This document shows, in pieces, positions 36,930 through 49,697 of a stretch of 64,000 nt of DNA. How positions within the stretch are numbered: position 1 is the first letter of the stretch; each line of letters starts with the position of its first letter. The notes under the pieces are model-generated. The model was not told the origin of the DNA. It saw only the letters and a program-made list of their open reading frames with translations, and did no database searches. The stretch lies in assembly GCA_022661535.1 (NCBI GenBank), contig JAKULF010000010.1, positions 434,001 to 498,000 of the forward strand. The letters are read 5' to 3'. The stretch comes from Eutypa lata. Lineage: Eukaryota > Ascomycota > Sordariomycetes > Xylariales > Diatrypaceae. A program made the translations under genes and the position numbers.

Positions 36930-37522
36930 ACGCCATGATGAGAAAGGGAGTGGATGCGTGGAAGGATGGCTAGATAGCCTCCAGAAACAGGCGGGCGATG
37001 GAGCTTTTGGGGATGTTACAGTTCGGTCACTATTCGGTCACAGGTCTAGCCTGCCGTACGTGTCATTGTATCGTTGATTCACTCTCGGTAGAACGGTCGA
37101 TAGTTCCTGTGTAACATGACTTCATAATGTGGATGTACAAATAATTAGGTAATAAAGTAGGTAGACTTTATTACCTACAGCAATCAAATACTTACTTACA
37201 TTCCATGCCTTGTAGTGCATTCATCGCTACTTGAAATTGATTACGGTCATCTGGAGGTGGCCTCTTTGTTCCAGGAGCAAACTTTGGTTACCAACATGTT
37301 GGATGACACACAGTTGGCATATAACGTGAATCATATATATTATTCTTTGTACTACTGCATACTGGCGTAGCACCTGATTGCTCGGTACCCATCTATTTAA
37401 GCCCTCGAGGGTGCCCTCGAATCCCTCTGCAATCTACTACCTTTTTTTCCCCTCGACCACTCTCAGGGATCAAACCTACATCACAACGACACCAAACCGC
37501 GAGATACTCTGACGCATCCACA
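36930..37522. other. Spacer between the Kre9-like paralogues
   Basis: It holds the 3' flank of paralogue 1 (with GACTTCATAATGTGGATG near 37119) and the promoter of paralogue 2 (TATTTAAGCCC..GAGGGTGCCC near 37394), which resembles the one at 36330. Confidence 0.5.
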
Positions 37523-38089
37523 ATGCAAATTCCCACTCTCTTTACCACCTGGGTTCTTGTGGCCTCCACCCTAGCCACTGGTGGACTAACCCTCTCCATC
37601 ACTAGTCCTGGAACGAGTGATATCGTCCAAGTTGGGAGCCCTTTTACCATCAAGTGGGACACAGATTATCCCGGTAAAGTGGAAGGTAATGACGGTAAAG
37701 TGGACGTCACTCTCCTGGGAGGCAACAACCCAAGCACTCTTCAACCCTGTGGTAGCCTCACAGGTCCCGGTAAGTGAAGAAAGCAATCCGAGAAAACTGT
37801 ACACCCAGTTACCTACCTACCTACCTGATACCATTGCCTGCCTGTCCACTGAGTACCCGTCATACGATCTTCCCGTATCCTAACATTTCTTGTCTTGCTA
37901 CTAGTTGGGATAAAAAACGTCGGTTCTATGCAGTGGGATGTCTCGGACCACAAGCCCCTCGACGGCCAACCATGGGACTGCACCGACGCTTGGAAGAACG
38001 TCTACGGGAACACCATTTTTGGTATCCGTATCCAAGTTCTTGGCCTCGAACCAGTCTACTACTCTGTTCCATTCAAAATCACACCTTAG
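37523..38089 (+). CDS. Kre9/KNH1-like secreted protein, paralogue 2
   Basis: There are two exons, 37523-37769 and 37905-38089, with a 135-bp intron (GTAAGT donor, CTAG acceptor), giving 143 residues. The layout is the same as in paralogue 1: start MQI, a signal peptide of about 20 residues, an Ig-like stretch (LSITSPG, then GSPFTIKWDTD, then VDVTLLGGNN), a phase-1 intron at the equivalent position, then SMQWDVSDHKP and a PFKITP ending. A short Lys/Gly/Asp insert (KVEGNDGKVD) is not present in paralogue 1. Matching start, intron phase and position, promoter string and orientation show an old tandem duplication. Function as for paralogue 1; no experimental role can be read from sequence. Confidence 0.78.
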
Positions 38090-38889
38090 GCTCTGCGGCG
38101 AGGAGGAGCACGTATGGAAGGCTGGTTATGGTTAGCCTACGGGGATATGTGATAGGTGTTTTCGGGCGTTGGTATTCGGCTACGGCGTTGGACTGGCATT
38201 TGTTTTAATATTAGATGAGGGCTTGATTCAGACATCCGGGACACATGGGAGGATATTATGCGGTATGGCTTCAGAATGACGATGGATGACAGACTAGTTA
38301 GAAGACTAGATACTTGGCTAGCGAGGTCTGCCTAGGAATCCAAGACTTGAATTTCATGTCCATTTCGTGGGTTCTCCATGATGGGTCGACGATTACCCGG
38401 ACCCCTATTTGGTTCGACTAAGGATATCGCATCGCTAGCAACATGTTGTCTCATACGATATGTTGATAGAGTGAATGGATGAATCAACCTCTTGTAGATC
38501 ACGGCTTGACGGAATCGTACGTGGTATGCGGCTTACTAACATGTGATCCGTGGGGCTTCGCACCTGAAAGAGGTTAAGCTGAATCCTACTTACCCACCTC
38601 AGCCCATTAAGGCGGTACCAGCGGTAGGGCTGGCAAGTCAGCTTTGAAGTCACCATATTCTCTCAACTGTCCATGGATCGGTATGCAGGTGCTCCTCTCT
38701 CACCAGTCACCTGCTACCTCTAGGCCACGAGAATGCGATATCCCAACATACTCGCGTTCCTGATCTTCTAGTTACTTTAGGCAGTGAGTATCTTTTATTT
38801 TATAAACATTATCTTGAAATCATGAAACAGATTACTCTATCGTAGTTTGGTAACCTGATTCGTAGCTTTAAAGGTCAAGTGGGGCAATT

Positions 38890-38926
38890 AGGGGGCCGCC
38901 AGGGGCCGCCAGGGGCCGCCAGGGGC
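38890..38926. repeat. 10-bp tandem repeat
   Basis: About 3.5 copies of GGGGCCGCCA, a GC-rich island in AT-richer surroundings. Confidence 0.85.
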
Positions 38927-39622
38927 TAAAGGGACACTGCTTGTGTGGCTTGGTCGGGAGTATAAATATAGACACAGCTTATGTGCGGATAGATCTGTAT
39001 ATGGACTTCATATTTCCCAAAAGAGATTAATCCCTTAGATCATCCAGCCCTTTATTATATGGGGTTGTTAATTAGTGCCGCTGCGCCGTAAGCCACCATT
39101 TTACCATAACAGCAACTATGGCCAAAAGTACATGTAACGTTTTTATAGCAGGCTTGAATATGCATTCCGATGGCACGTCGCCAATGTCGGTTCATCTTAA
39201 GAGCCCCCGATCCTTCGCCTGATGTCTATCCAGGAGCGGTCCATCAACATGTAACTAGCCCCTATGTAAGATCCGACATCCCGTAGACTCTGTTGGCCAA
39301 TGACGAGCATATAGTAAGCTGAGTTCCTGACCGGTACTGTAAACCGAGAGAGTCAAATCTCATAACCCGCGTCTGCAAGACCACAGGTTTGGCAGGAGGT
39401 TACCAATCAACTTCCATTTACGAACAGAGCAATGAAGGCGAAGCGTGGTAGAGGCTCCCTACTTAGTGACCACGGCTGTTGCAGCAGCTAATGACTTAAC
39501 ATATGATGACCTGGAGGATCTCGGAAAGGGAGCCACTCGACTAGTACTCCCACCGCTTGGCCGACCGGGCTAGTACCAGCGCTATAAGTGATGAGGCGAC
39601 CCATCATATGTATATCCCGAAT

Positions 39623-39630
39623 TATATAAA
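39623..39630 (+). promoter_or_regulatory. TATA box of the GH43 gene
   Basis: TATATAAA about 118 bases before the ATG at 39748, a normal fungal spacing. Confidence 0.55.
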
Positions 39631-39747
39631 GATCATCGTTGCTCTTACAAGAACCTGTAAGCCTCCTTTGCATTCTTTAGTCCATCCTTGAGCTTTATCA
39701 CCTAACAACCCCTAGAGACACCCGTTCCAAGCTGCTAGGTACCCATC

Positions 39748-41341
39748 ATGAAGAAGAGCTTCGTATTCGCGATGGCCGCCAGCCTGGCAGCGGCCCTCCC
39801 TTCCCCGGATTTCGGTGTAAGTGAGAGCTTCCCATCCGTAACCAACCAGAAAACTGCCCATTCTTGGAGAATCAGAGGAGGATGATGAGTACCCTAGGTG
39901 CATCACAGCAGCATGATTTACCGCTATGTTATGTTTCAGCGCTTCGAAGATTTCATCTCATAATAGAGAAGAAAGAAAAAGGCAAAAAGGGCCTTGCTTG
40001 ACACTAACTACCAACCCAGGATATCGAACTGTTCAACGTGACGGAATCGTCGTTCTCGCAAGCCGAGGATTTCGACCTCGTCCAGCCCCGAGCCCGCGGG
40101 CCCTGGAACGGCCCCGTGATGGACATCAGCTTCCCGGACCCGACGCTGTTCATCGACTCGAACGGCGTGTGGTGGGCCTTCGCGACGTCGAGCGACAACA
40201 ACGGCCACATCCCCGTGGCGACCTCCAACGACGGCGAGAAGTGGACCTTCGCCAAGATGGACGCCCTGCCCGACGTCGGGCCCTGGGTCGACTCGGGCGA
40301 CAGGGGCATCTGGGCGCCTAGCGTCTTTCAGAACGATGAGGGCAAATATGTCATGTACTGTAAGTGCTCTAGAACGTGACCTCCCCTCCCCCTATCTTCC
40401 CCCCCTCCTTCGCCCCTCTTTATTTTCTCATTCGGCTTTTGGGATTTAATTTGGCTTCTGTCGCGTGATGCATGGATGGATAGATGGTGCATGATACGCC
40501 AGCTAACCCACGCTCTACCCTCCAAACAGTCTCGGGCAAGCGATCCGGAGCCCGCCGGTGCGCCGGGACCGCGACGTCGGACTACCCGCAGGGGCCGTAC
40601 GCGGTGACGGAATCGCCGCTGATCTGCGACGACGCCGGGGGCGGCGTGATCGACCCGGTGCAGTTCGACGACGGGACGACGCGGTGGATCCTATGGAAGG
40701 TGGACGGGAACGCGCTGGGCGGCAAGACCACGTGCACGGGCAGCGGCGGCGGGTCCGGCGACTACAAGCCCACGCCCATCCGCATCCAGAAGGTCACGCG
40801 CGACGGGCTGACCCTCCAGGGCAGCCCCAAGACCATCTTCGACCACAACGGTGCCGGTGATGATGGCGTCGTCGAGGGTCCCGCTATGTGGAAGCGGAGG
40901 CCTGGTTCGTATGTAAGTTGCTCTGCTCTGCTCTGCTCATTGAAGGGTATCTCACCTCCCCTGGTTATTTACGTTGGGACGTGCATATACTTCTCTCTCC
41001 CCAATTCAGTTACTGACCCGATGCGACGTACACGCGCACAGGTCCTATTCTTCAGCACGCACTGCTACAGCAGCGACAGCTACGACATCCAGTACGCATG
41101 GGGCACGTCGCCGGACGCGTCGTTCGGGCACCGCCAGACGCTGGCCAGGTCGGGGCCCAACCAGCCCGTCTACGGGCCGGGGCACATGGACATCGCGTCG
41201 GACGGGGCGACCATCGCGTTCCACGGCCGCGACAAGCCCGGCAACCCCAGCGACACGAAGCGCCGCATGTACGTCGGGAAGATTAGATTCCCCGAGGGCG
41301 ACTACAGCGAGGGTATCAAGGTCGTCAATTACCAGGGCTGA
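39748..41341 (+). CDS. Secreted glycoside hydrolase family 43
   Basis: There are four exons: 39748-39816, 40020-40359, 40530-40912 and 41042-41341. The introns (203, 170 and 129 bp) all have GTAAG donors and CAG acceptors; the result is 363 residues. A signal peptide (about 1-17, MKKSF..LAAAL) is followed by a five-bladed beta-propeller GH43 domain. The catalytic triad can be placed: base D63 in SFPDPTLF, pKa-tuning D178 in VIDPVQF, and acid E252 in VVEGPAMW. WAPSVF and the AATSDYPQGPY-like block are also typical. GH43 enzymes remove arabinose or xylose units from plant hemicellulose and arabinan; the exact substrate cannot be read here. Exons 2-4 are strikingly rich in G/C at third codon positions compared with surrounding DNA. 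The first exon is very short and codes only for the signal region. Confidence 0.9.
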
Positions 41342-42276
41342 GAAAGTACTTCACTACTGAAAGTAGAATCTTTGACGTTCGATCTTTTTCTTGGGGGGGG
41401 GGGGGGATATATCGGGTTACGAGAGCATGCTATCTTGTATATATAATGGTTCGCTATATAACTTGTATATCTACTAGCAGCCTAAAAACGGTTTATTCAT
41501 ACAAGTTTAAATTTTACATTCTGGAAAACCTTGAGGATGTTATGGTTTCTTAGATAGCGTCCTATCTTCGTCGAATAATGACCCAACCGATACGGCTACG
41601 GGGGTCCTAGGATAGGAGATGAACATGAAGTACACGAAAGGAAAACGCACCTATTCTAAGCGCCCCTTAATTCTCCCCGCTACTCTGCGCTACCTAGCCT
41701 TCACAAACCTTTTACTAGGTAAGTAATTATAGCTAGGAGGCAATTCCAGGGCGTAACTACCTAGGGAGCTAGAGGTGAAAGGAAACTGACCATTAGCAAA
41801 CGATTCAAGAGATTCCCTCATTCTCGAGGTAACTCGTATTTAAAAGAACAACCAGAGAGTTCATCGATTTGAATTCCCGGATCTATCTGTTATTTGTTTA
41901 ATGCCAGTTATGAAGCTCTCCACCCTGCCCTACCGCATTCAACGCCCAAAGCTACCTACTTCCCCTTCCTATGTATATATATTATAGGTTCTCAGCTACG
42001 CGCATATACATAGATGAATCGATCAATGAATGCCAGGAACTCCTCTGCTACCTCCCTATGCCTGTCTATCTCTCTACTATGCCAGCCTGTGTTTTCTTTT
42101 GTTTCAAAACGCTTTCCGCCCACTCTTTATCGTACATATACACTCTCGCCGCGAATGCTGTCTGTCTTCCGCTCTTCTTTTCTAAAAAAACTATGGATGG
42201 GGTATCTCGGACACTACTCGCACATGCACACGCACAAAATACGCGATAACTGATATAAACGTGACAACTTCGATTC
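41342..42276. other. Intergenic between convergent genes
   Basis: The GH43 gene (plus) and the sterol acyltransferase gene (minus) end towards each other here. A run of 14 G lies at 41393-41406. No gene seen. Confidence 0.55.
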
Positions 42277-44183
42277 TTAAATCAAGACGTAGAGGGAGCA
42301 GATCTGTGAGCCGTTTCGTTAGTAGGGATTTTCTCCTTCTTTCCTTCCGACATAGGGGAATAATGTAAGGGGGGAAGATGTGTGAGAAATGATGATGATG
42401 AACAAACTTACCAAACTCAGCCCCATGATCATGCTAACCCAGAACAGCACATTGTTGGCGGTCTTGTGGGCGCGGACCCAGCGGGTGCGCTGCAGCATGA
42501 CGATGGGGAGCTGCATCATCTGGCAGACGAAGCCGTAGCCGCGCAGCTTCTTCGTGATGCAGGCCATGACGATCTCGTGGCCGACGGCGGAGATGAGGAA
42601 CGTGATGACGGTGGCGAGGCCGCGGCCGATGCGCGGCGCCGACGTCGCGTACACGTGGCGCCGCAGGAAGCTGTAGACGGGCACGTTCCACTCGCGGCTG
42701 AACTCCATCCAGTCCGTGCTGTTCCACCAGTCGCTGTAGAAGTGGCGGTCCGCGAACCGCGTGAGCTCCGCGCACGCCCCGAGCACGTACTCGAAGATGA
42801 CGAGGAACACGAGCAGGAACGTCAGCATGAAGGGGAAGAGCAGCCACGAGATGGTCTCGGCGAGGATCAGCAGGCTCTCGGACCGCGAGGCGATGAGCTC
42901 GAGCCGCACCTTCGACTCCTGGAGCACCGGCAGGATGAACTCCTCCGAGATGATGGTCAGGAGGAAGATGCAGCCGAAGATGGCCAGGATCTTGGCGAAC
43001 AGGTTCGTTAGGTTGATGGACGACGTGCGCGGGTACTCGAGCTCGTAGCAGAGCGTCGGGCAGAGGAGATAGTCGACGTAGTTGGGCCAGGTTAGGTTGT
43101 GCGGGTACGTGACGTTGCCCATGGGACTGGTCAGCTCACGAGCTAGGTCATCGCGGAGTAGTGCTAGACTATCTTCTTCGCCGTCGCTGTCGTCGCTCGA
43201 TTTCTCGCCGTGCGTCTCGCCACCCATGGGGTTCTCGACCGTAGGATACGTGTTAACCGGGGCTTTGGAAACATCGGAGCCGGAGGGCTTGTCGAGCGCG
43301 TGGAGACGTCTCTCGATCTCGGAAAGGTGACCGTTGTAGAACATGTAGGAGTGCATCTTCATGAGCAGTACCATAGTATGCAATATCAGAAACACCTGCG
43401 AGGTCCAAGTCCACTGTAACACAAACGGAACAGCGATCCAAACCGACAGCCAAGCAACCTCGTACGCGCTCTGGATCAGCATGCCGCCCTTCGTCCAGGT
43501 CATGCCGACGCGGCTCTTGCGACACTTCCTATGCAGCGGGACGATGATCGCGGTGCTAGCCACCATCAGGAAATCGGCTATGGCCAGGTGCCACAGCTTT
43601 ATGGTGAACAGCGTCCAGATCTGCTTCCGGAAGGGGAAGCCCGTGTCCTTGTAGTTCCGCAGCATCGACGTGATCCCCATGATGGCCAGCCCGATCCAGA
43701 ACAGGTTGAAGAACCCGTGGAAGTCGTGGTGGTCGGACTCGGGGTCGAAGTGCGACACGCGCGACTGGAAGTTCGTCGACGGGAAGAGGCGCCGTCGCCG
43801 CTCTTCCGCCCGCACTTGCTTTCGGATCTGCGCGATCGCTTTGGTGGATTCGGGGGCGTTTTCGGCAACAGGGGTGGAACGGCCGCTGGGACGCGAACAA
43901 ATGTCAATAACTCTTCCTTTTCTTTACGTATATCTCTTCCTCTGGTTCCCTCCGCCCTACTGGATTTATTCTCTTACCTAGTCATACCCGAGGCCGTCCC
44001 GTCAGTGGGTGGCGAAAGGGCGCCCCCGGTGATGTAGCCATTGCTGTGCTCCCTCGCCAGCTCAGAAACTTGCGCATGTTGCGGTTTTCCCGGGCGCGGT
44101 CGCAAGACGTGATCGTGTTCGGAATCGTGGTGTGGGTTCGTTCCGCTAGCAGTAGAAACTGCTTGGGGATTGGTGCTGGGCAT
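42277..44183 (-). CDS. ARE2: Sterol O-acyltransferase (MBOAT family)
   Basis: There are three exons: 44183-43978, 43885-42412 and a final nine-codon exon 42303-42277. The introns are 92 and 108 bp, with GTAAGA/GTAAGT donors and CAG acceptors; the result is 568 residues. Start: the first ATG after an in-frame TAG. The N-terminal ~90 residues are polar. About eight or more hydrophobic segments follow, with the acyl-CoA cholesterol acyltransferase signature FYSDWWN at 451-457 and the MBOAT catalytic histidine H505 in ISAVGHE. The enzyme esterifies ergosterol with fatty acyl-CoA in the endoplasmic reticulum for storage in lipid droplets. An acidic Ser/Asp-rich cytosolic stretch lies at about 290-312. 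Without the last mini-exon the frame reads through the intron to an unrelated 22-residue tail. The spliced end, GLSLICSLYVLI, is the family-type ending, which supports the join. Confidence 0.92.
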
Positions 44184-47004
44184 ATTGGACGACGACGCGA
44201 TGCTCTAGGGTGTACAGGTGAGGCGTGTAAGATCGGTTGTTGGATTTGGGTGAAAGAGACGCAGAAAGAAAAGGAGGGGTTATTGTCTTCGGTTGAGTAC
44301 AATGACTCTCATTCAGATATGAAGTTATGAGACACGGGGGAGGTAAGACAGGTAGGTGGCACCTGTGGGACAGACGTTAGATAAGTCAAAAAGGAAAAAG
44401 GAAAAGAGGCGTGGAGACGTGCTAATTGTTAAAAACAACCAAATAAGCAGATGACCAGCTGCCGAATAATAATTCAAATAGACAAATAATATTTTGCTTA
44501 TGCTTATGGTGCAGCAGATGCAGGTGATGGTGGTGGGTTGTGGTTGTGGTTGTGGTTGTTTCAATAGGGGTGCTGTGCTAAGCTATTAGTGTATGTAGGA
44601 ACGGAAGGACGGATGCTTCAATGACGTCGATTCTAAGTTCAGGGGGCGTATTTAGTTAGTAAAGTCGGAGACAGATACAACGATCGGGGTGCTTGTATGT
44701 ACGTACAATACCTAAGTCAGCTGGACCAATATATCCCGAACTACCCGTTCCCAATGAATCATAGAAGGACGGAAGAAACGTGTGGAATTTAATATTAATA
44801 AGTAAGTATGTAGAGAGTTATTCTCCTGATTATTCGTATTATCGTATTATATAATTAATACGCGTATATGTAGCGAAATAACAAGTCTCTTCAGTCGCTA
44901 TCACAGACCTCATAGCGCTACGGAGGACTGTACAATACCCATGTGGATTGGTTGGTTGGTTGGTTCCAATCCATTGCTGACGCGCAATCCACTCTTTGCC
45001 CGGAGAAAACGGCCGCTTTGATCTATTCCGTACGTCCAGTGTCATCAAATTATCTTAAAACAGATGTAAGTACAATGTAGAGGTAGGTAGGCAGAGATAT
45101 AATGGGATGGATATAGGACGTCACGGCTCCTTTCAGAGTCGAGCGACAAGCAACACCATATGACGTCGTTTCCACCTCTTATCGTTTGCCTCCGTCAAAT
45201 GTCATTATTCAAATAAACTATCCCTCGACGGGTTGGATTTTTTCACGAAAGATTAGAAAGGAACTTAACAACTAAGGTAAGTGAGTAGTAGTAAGTTGAG
45301 AGAGGAATGCATTATTATTAGACCCGTCTCAGCCTTATAACTGTAATCTTATGTCATCCCCTAATGTACGGAACATACCTATGTAACTACCTACCTATAG
45401 TAGTTACCTAAGCTCCGTGGCTGTGTTTCTTTTTGTGCTATCTGTGGCTCGTGCCCCCTTAGTAATGGTTCATTAGACTCGTTAGGTTAGCTAACTAAAT
45501 CAAACTAACACTCCCCAAAGGAGATCTCCGAACCAACACCACAAGGTACTACGGCCAAGACAAGTCGTACATAGTAGAGTAGAGAACCCCCGCAATCGAT
45601 CTTAGATGAAATCTATACAGTAACGTTCACACCACACGTATTGTGAGACAGCACCACCACCATGCCGTTGCGTGCAAGCGGGGTACCGGGTTATCGGGAG
45701 ATCGTGGCTGCAGCTGACCATCTAACCGGAATACGCGGCGGCAACGAACTTACTTGCTTAGACACAACTGGGGGAGAGTAGTTGAAACTAATTCGGCAAT
45801 CTCGGTTTGGGCTTCGATTGAATAAGCAGACGATAGCAGCATTTCTTTTTACTGGTGTCCCCCCCCCCTTCAAATCTTACTCCTGTACATAATAGTTACT
45901 ACGTACCTAAAGTAGGTAGGGGACAGATGAGACTGTCCTACGGCCGGGGGCAGCTAGACAATATAGAGTTGTCCTTTTTGTCTCGGGAACAGACATGGCA
46001 TAGCGCAGATAACCGCGAGATAACCGCGTAACACAGAACCGAGATCGTGGCAATTCTTCCGGCAGACCGTGCGATCTCTTGCTCCTCCTCTGGAAGGCTC
46101 TACGTAACTAAATCATCACGGGACATTGATGTACCTACCTCACCCGTAGATATCACCTCGCAAGAAAGCCATCAAGAAAAGAGTTAGCACAGCTGTATTT
46201 TCACAAATTGTTCCTGGTCTTCCAGTTCAGCGGCCTCGAAAAGTAATGACCATCAAGCTCTGTGACCAAGCCGGCTGGTTGGATAGATTTGTTAGCCATA
46301 TTTCTCGAGTCTTGCTTGTTCCTTCGCGTATTACTTCATAAAGATCATCTACCAGTGCTGCGGTTAGCTTCGGTTCCGGCGGCACAGTTAAGCCTTATGA
46401 GATCTCATTGTTTGCCGTTTTGGGGTCATGGAACGTAGCTACACTTCTCATTTCGTGATCCAGGGGCGGAATGTTCGGGGTAGACTGTATATCCCTGTTC
46501 TGTATGCCTGCTGCTGCTGCTGCTGCATGGTACAGAAACAAAAAACGGTTTTACCGTTTTCTCTTGTCTCGCTTTTGGTGGTGGGTGACTCTCATCAAAG
46601 GACTTGGTTAGAACATCACGAATGAATGATTACCCGTCGAGGTCGAGGGAATGGATGAGGATGAGCCCCACGAATGAAGATCCCTTGCCGTTGAAGTACT
46701 ACTGGGGGGTTCGACGCAGGTCTCAGGTTCGTTGTCGTAAATGGATTGGATTGCATTGGACTCGAAAACCAGGTTGTAGGAAACGGTGGCACCTTGCCTT
46801 ACATTTGGAAAAACGAGACAAGCAGCAGCAGGCCGTTTACCATGTGTTATCTGGGAGGGCCTAGGTAATGGCAAATTCCGGTTGAGTACCTACTATAAGA
46901 GCATTCATGCAAGACCGTCAAATATTGGCCTTCCTTAAAATGGTGGTTCGTAGCCCTAAGATAGCACCGTCATATTGTAGAAACTCTTCACCATACAAAG
47001 AAGT
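44184..47004. other. Divergent intergenic region
   Basis: Shared upstream DNA of the sterol acyltransferase (minus) and the flavin monooxygenase (plus). It contains GTT-type repeats near 44535-44560 and CTG repeats near 46510-46525. No gene seen; frames at 46428-46874 have no domain. Confidence 0.5.
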
Positions 47005-49697
47005 ATGCGTGTCGCTGTGATAGGAGCAGGGCCTTCGGGTCTGGTGACCCTTAAATACCTTCTGGCTGCCGAGCATACCCTGGGCACTCCCGCCGTCGAG
47101 GCTCGGCTCTTCGAGTCTGAAGATGGTGTAGGGGGTACGTTTCTTTCGAGGACGTATGAAGACGCCGAGGTTCGTGATGAGCATCCCCCTTTTACCCTCG
47201 CTGCTTCACTCCACTTCACACCACTCTCCTCCTTACGCAGCCCTTCGAGGGGCTAACCAAACGTCGATCTAGCTCGTCTCCTCGAAACAACTCACCAGTT
47301 TCTCGGACTTTAGGGTCAACAATAACAACGACGAGTCCGACTTCCTCAGCACCAAGCGCTACGTCCAATACCTGAACGACTACTGCACGCACTTCAAGCT
47401 ATGGCCTCACATCAACCTCTGTAACGTCGTCACAAGCCTGAAGACAAAGACGCGAGACCATCACAATAGCAGCAGTGGTGGTGGTGATGGCATATATCAT
47501 CATGTCCTCACCTACCTCTCGAAAGACAGCGGCGAGCACCACACCTGGGAATGCGATGCCGTAGCCATCTGTTCCGGTCTGCACGTCGAGCCCAGCATCC
47601 CGCGCCTCGAGGGCATCGGCCGGGTACCCCTTGCCCTGCACTCGTCGCAGTTCAAGAGCCGCGCCCAGTTCGGGGTCGGGAAGACCGTCCTCGTGCTGGG
47701 CTCGGGCGAGACCAGCTCCGACGTGGCGTTTCTGGCTGTCACTGCGCCTACGAGGAGGGTCGTGGTCTGCCATAGGGATGGCTTTCACCTCGCGCCGAAG
47801 GTGAGTTCCTCGAATCGAATCTTAAATTATTCTGTTTTTATTTCCTTCCATAAAAAGGGCCGATACGGTGTCGAGTGAATAAAGACGGAATGATTTCGTG
47901 GTTTAAAAATAAAAATAAAATAAAGACATAAAGAAATAACGCGTATGACTACAGACGAACCCGAACCCCGAGCTGATCTTTAGCCGTCGGCGTAAAGTTG
48001 CGAAGAAGCCACAGGTGCCTATCGACGTCTCGCGGGCTAGCTTGTTCGATACGGCGTACGTCCACCCCTGGCTACGGAACAGCTTTGTCCTCTGGCGGTA
48101 CTACGACCTGTATCTTCGATGGATCCTTTGGGTGTCCTGGGGGACGACGCATGGTTGTGATCAGTGGATCGGGGGGAAGCCGGAGGGCTGGACGGCTTCT
48201 GAGAGTAAGTCTTTCTCATATCAATCTTCCCGTTAGCCTGCTAGTTAGTATGTATCACATTACAGTGTGGCTCTCTAAAAATCAACCACTCATAACGCAT
48301 ATGAGAGAGAATAATCATCCACATCTCAGATGCCTTGCTGACTGCTCACTCACTCACTCACTCACTCAACTTAGTCTTCTTCAACAAAGCAGGCCACAAA
48401 GTCAGTCCCTACATGAGCGCAGCATGGCGGCCAAAAGCGCCCAGAATGCTCCTTGCCCGGCTGCGCGCCCTCATGGTCGTCTCCTACGATGCGGGCGACA
48501 TCGGCGGTCGCCGCATCGACGTCGCCCCGTGGCCGGAGCACATCGACGAGGACGGCGTCGTGCACTTCCGGGACAACGGCCGTCCGGAGTACCTCGCGAT
48601 GAAAGACCAGAAGATCAAGCCCGACGTGGTAGTCTTCTGCACGGGGTACAAGCAGACGCTGCCGTTCCTTCGACACCGGCAGCAGCAGCATGGCAGTACC
48701 GCCGCCGACGACGCCGAAGACTACAACTACAGTTACAAAGAGTCATCAAACCCTACCTCCTCCTCCTCGTTATCCTTCCTCGACGTCATCTCAGGAGGAA
48801 CTGCGAACGGCCTAGTCCGCAACATATGGCCCCCTTCCGACCCCACACTAGCATTCATCGGCTTCGTGCGCCCCAATCTAGGCGCTATACCTCCTCTCGC
48901 AGAACTTCAGGCCATGCTATGGGTGTCGCGACTCCTAATATCATCATCGGCATCATCATCTTCATCGTCATCTTCTTCGTCATTACCCCTGAAGAAACTC
49001 CATCCCTCCGACGAGCCACACTACCGCCTGACGAGCCGCAAAGGCGCCCGCATCCGCTACGGCGTCGACCACGAGAGCTACGCGTACCAGCTGGCGCTGG
49101 ACATGGGGGCTGCGCCAGGGCTGGGGGACGTGCTGCGGATTGCTAGTAGTAGTGGTGGCGGTGGTGAGCTTGGTGATCCTGATTCTGATTATAAGGGGGA
49201 AAAGCCACAGCAGATATTCTGGAGGCGCTTATGTAGAGTCATACGGGACTTCGAGTGGAGGCTCCCGCTCACGTGGGCGCTCGGCGCGAACTTCAATACG
49301 AAGTTTAGACTCTGCGGGCCGTGGAAGTGGGACGGCGCTAGGGAGGTCATGTTGGGTGAGCTGTGGGAGACTGTTGCGAGGCGGGAGGTGTTCTTTGGTG
49401 AGTTTTGTTTTTCTTTGTTTTGTTTTGTTGGTGCATTGCTTTGCAGTTCCGATTGTGGCTGACATATTCTTCTGTCTTTTTTACCCCGGTCTAGGTCATT
49501 TCACGCTTTCTATCCTTCCGATTCTCATTTTCGGTCCGCTGAGCTTGTTTGTGTTTCTGGTCGCCTCTCTGAGCGACCTTGCCTGTCGCTTGGTTGGAAT
49601 ACAGACGCAGGAAGAGCGGAGGCGGGCGTCTGGGGATAAGTTGGGTGTCTTCGATCGGGGTATGGCCCAGTCTACTTTGAACGGATACGCCCCCTGA
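47005..49697 (+). CDS. Flavin-containing monooxygenase-like protein with C-terminal membrane segment
   Basis: There are five exons: 47005-47169, 47273-47800, 47955-48204, 48375-49397 and 49495-49697. The introns are 103, 154, 170 and 97 bp; the frame is continuous and gives 722 residues. The FAD-binding Rossmann motif GAGPSG is at 7-12, with GGTF after the first beta-alpha-beta unit. The NADPH-binding GSGETSSD is at 198-205, and the CTGY motif typical of these enzymes is near 403-406. Flavin monooxygenases use NADPH and O2 to oxygenate N or S atoms (or ketones in related Baeyer-Villiger enzymes); the substrate is unknown. The last exon encodes a hydrophobic segment (about 657-680), so the protein is probably membrane-anchored at its C-terminus. 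The chain is longer than classical FMOs (about 450-550) because of polar insertions, including a serine run near 510-520 coded by a TCA/TCT repeat. Long ORFs in other frames over exon 4 are shadows. Confidence 0.88.

Larger units (their letters stand above)
38090..39747. other. Intergenic, no supported gene
   Basis: No gene seen. Bases 38215-38365 resemble 34490-34640 (see findings). Three and a half tandem copies of GGGGCCGCCA lie at about 38890-38926. A TATATAAA box at 39623-39630 precedes the GH43 gene. Confidence 0.5.

Noticed and set aside
42382..43011. 209-codon plus-strand ORF
   Set aside because: It is a shadow of the GC-rich coding exon of the sterol acyltransferase on the opposite strand.
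47998..49146. 382-codon plus-strand ORF
   Set aside because: It runs in the wrong frame across an intron and exons of the flavin monooxygenase and is low-complexity in the second half.
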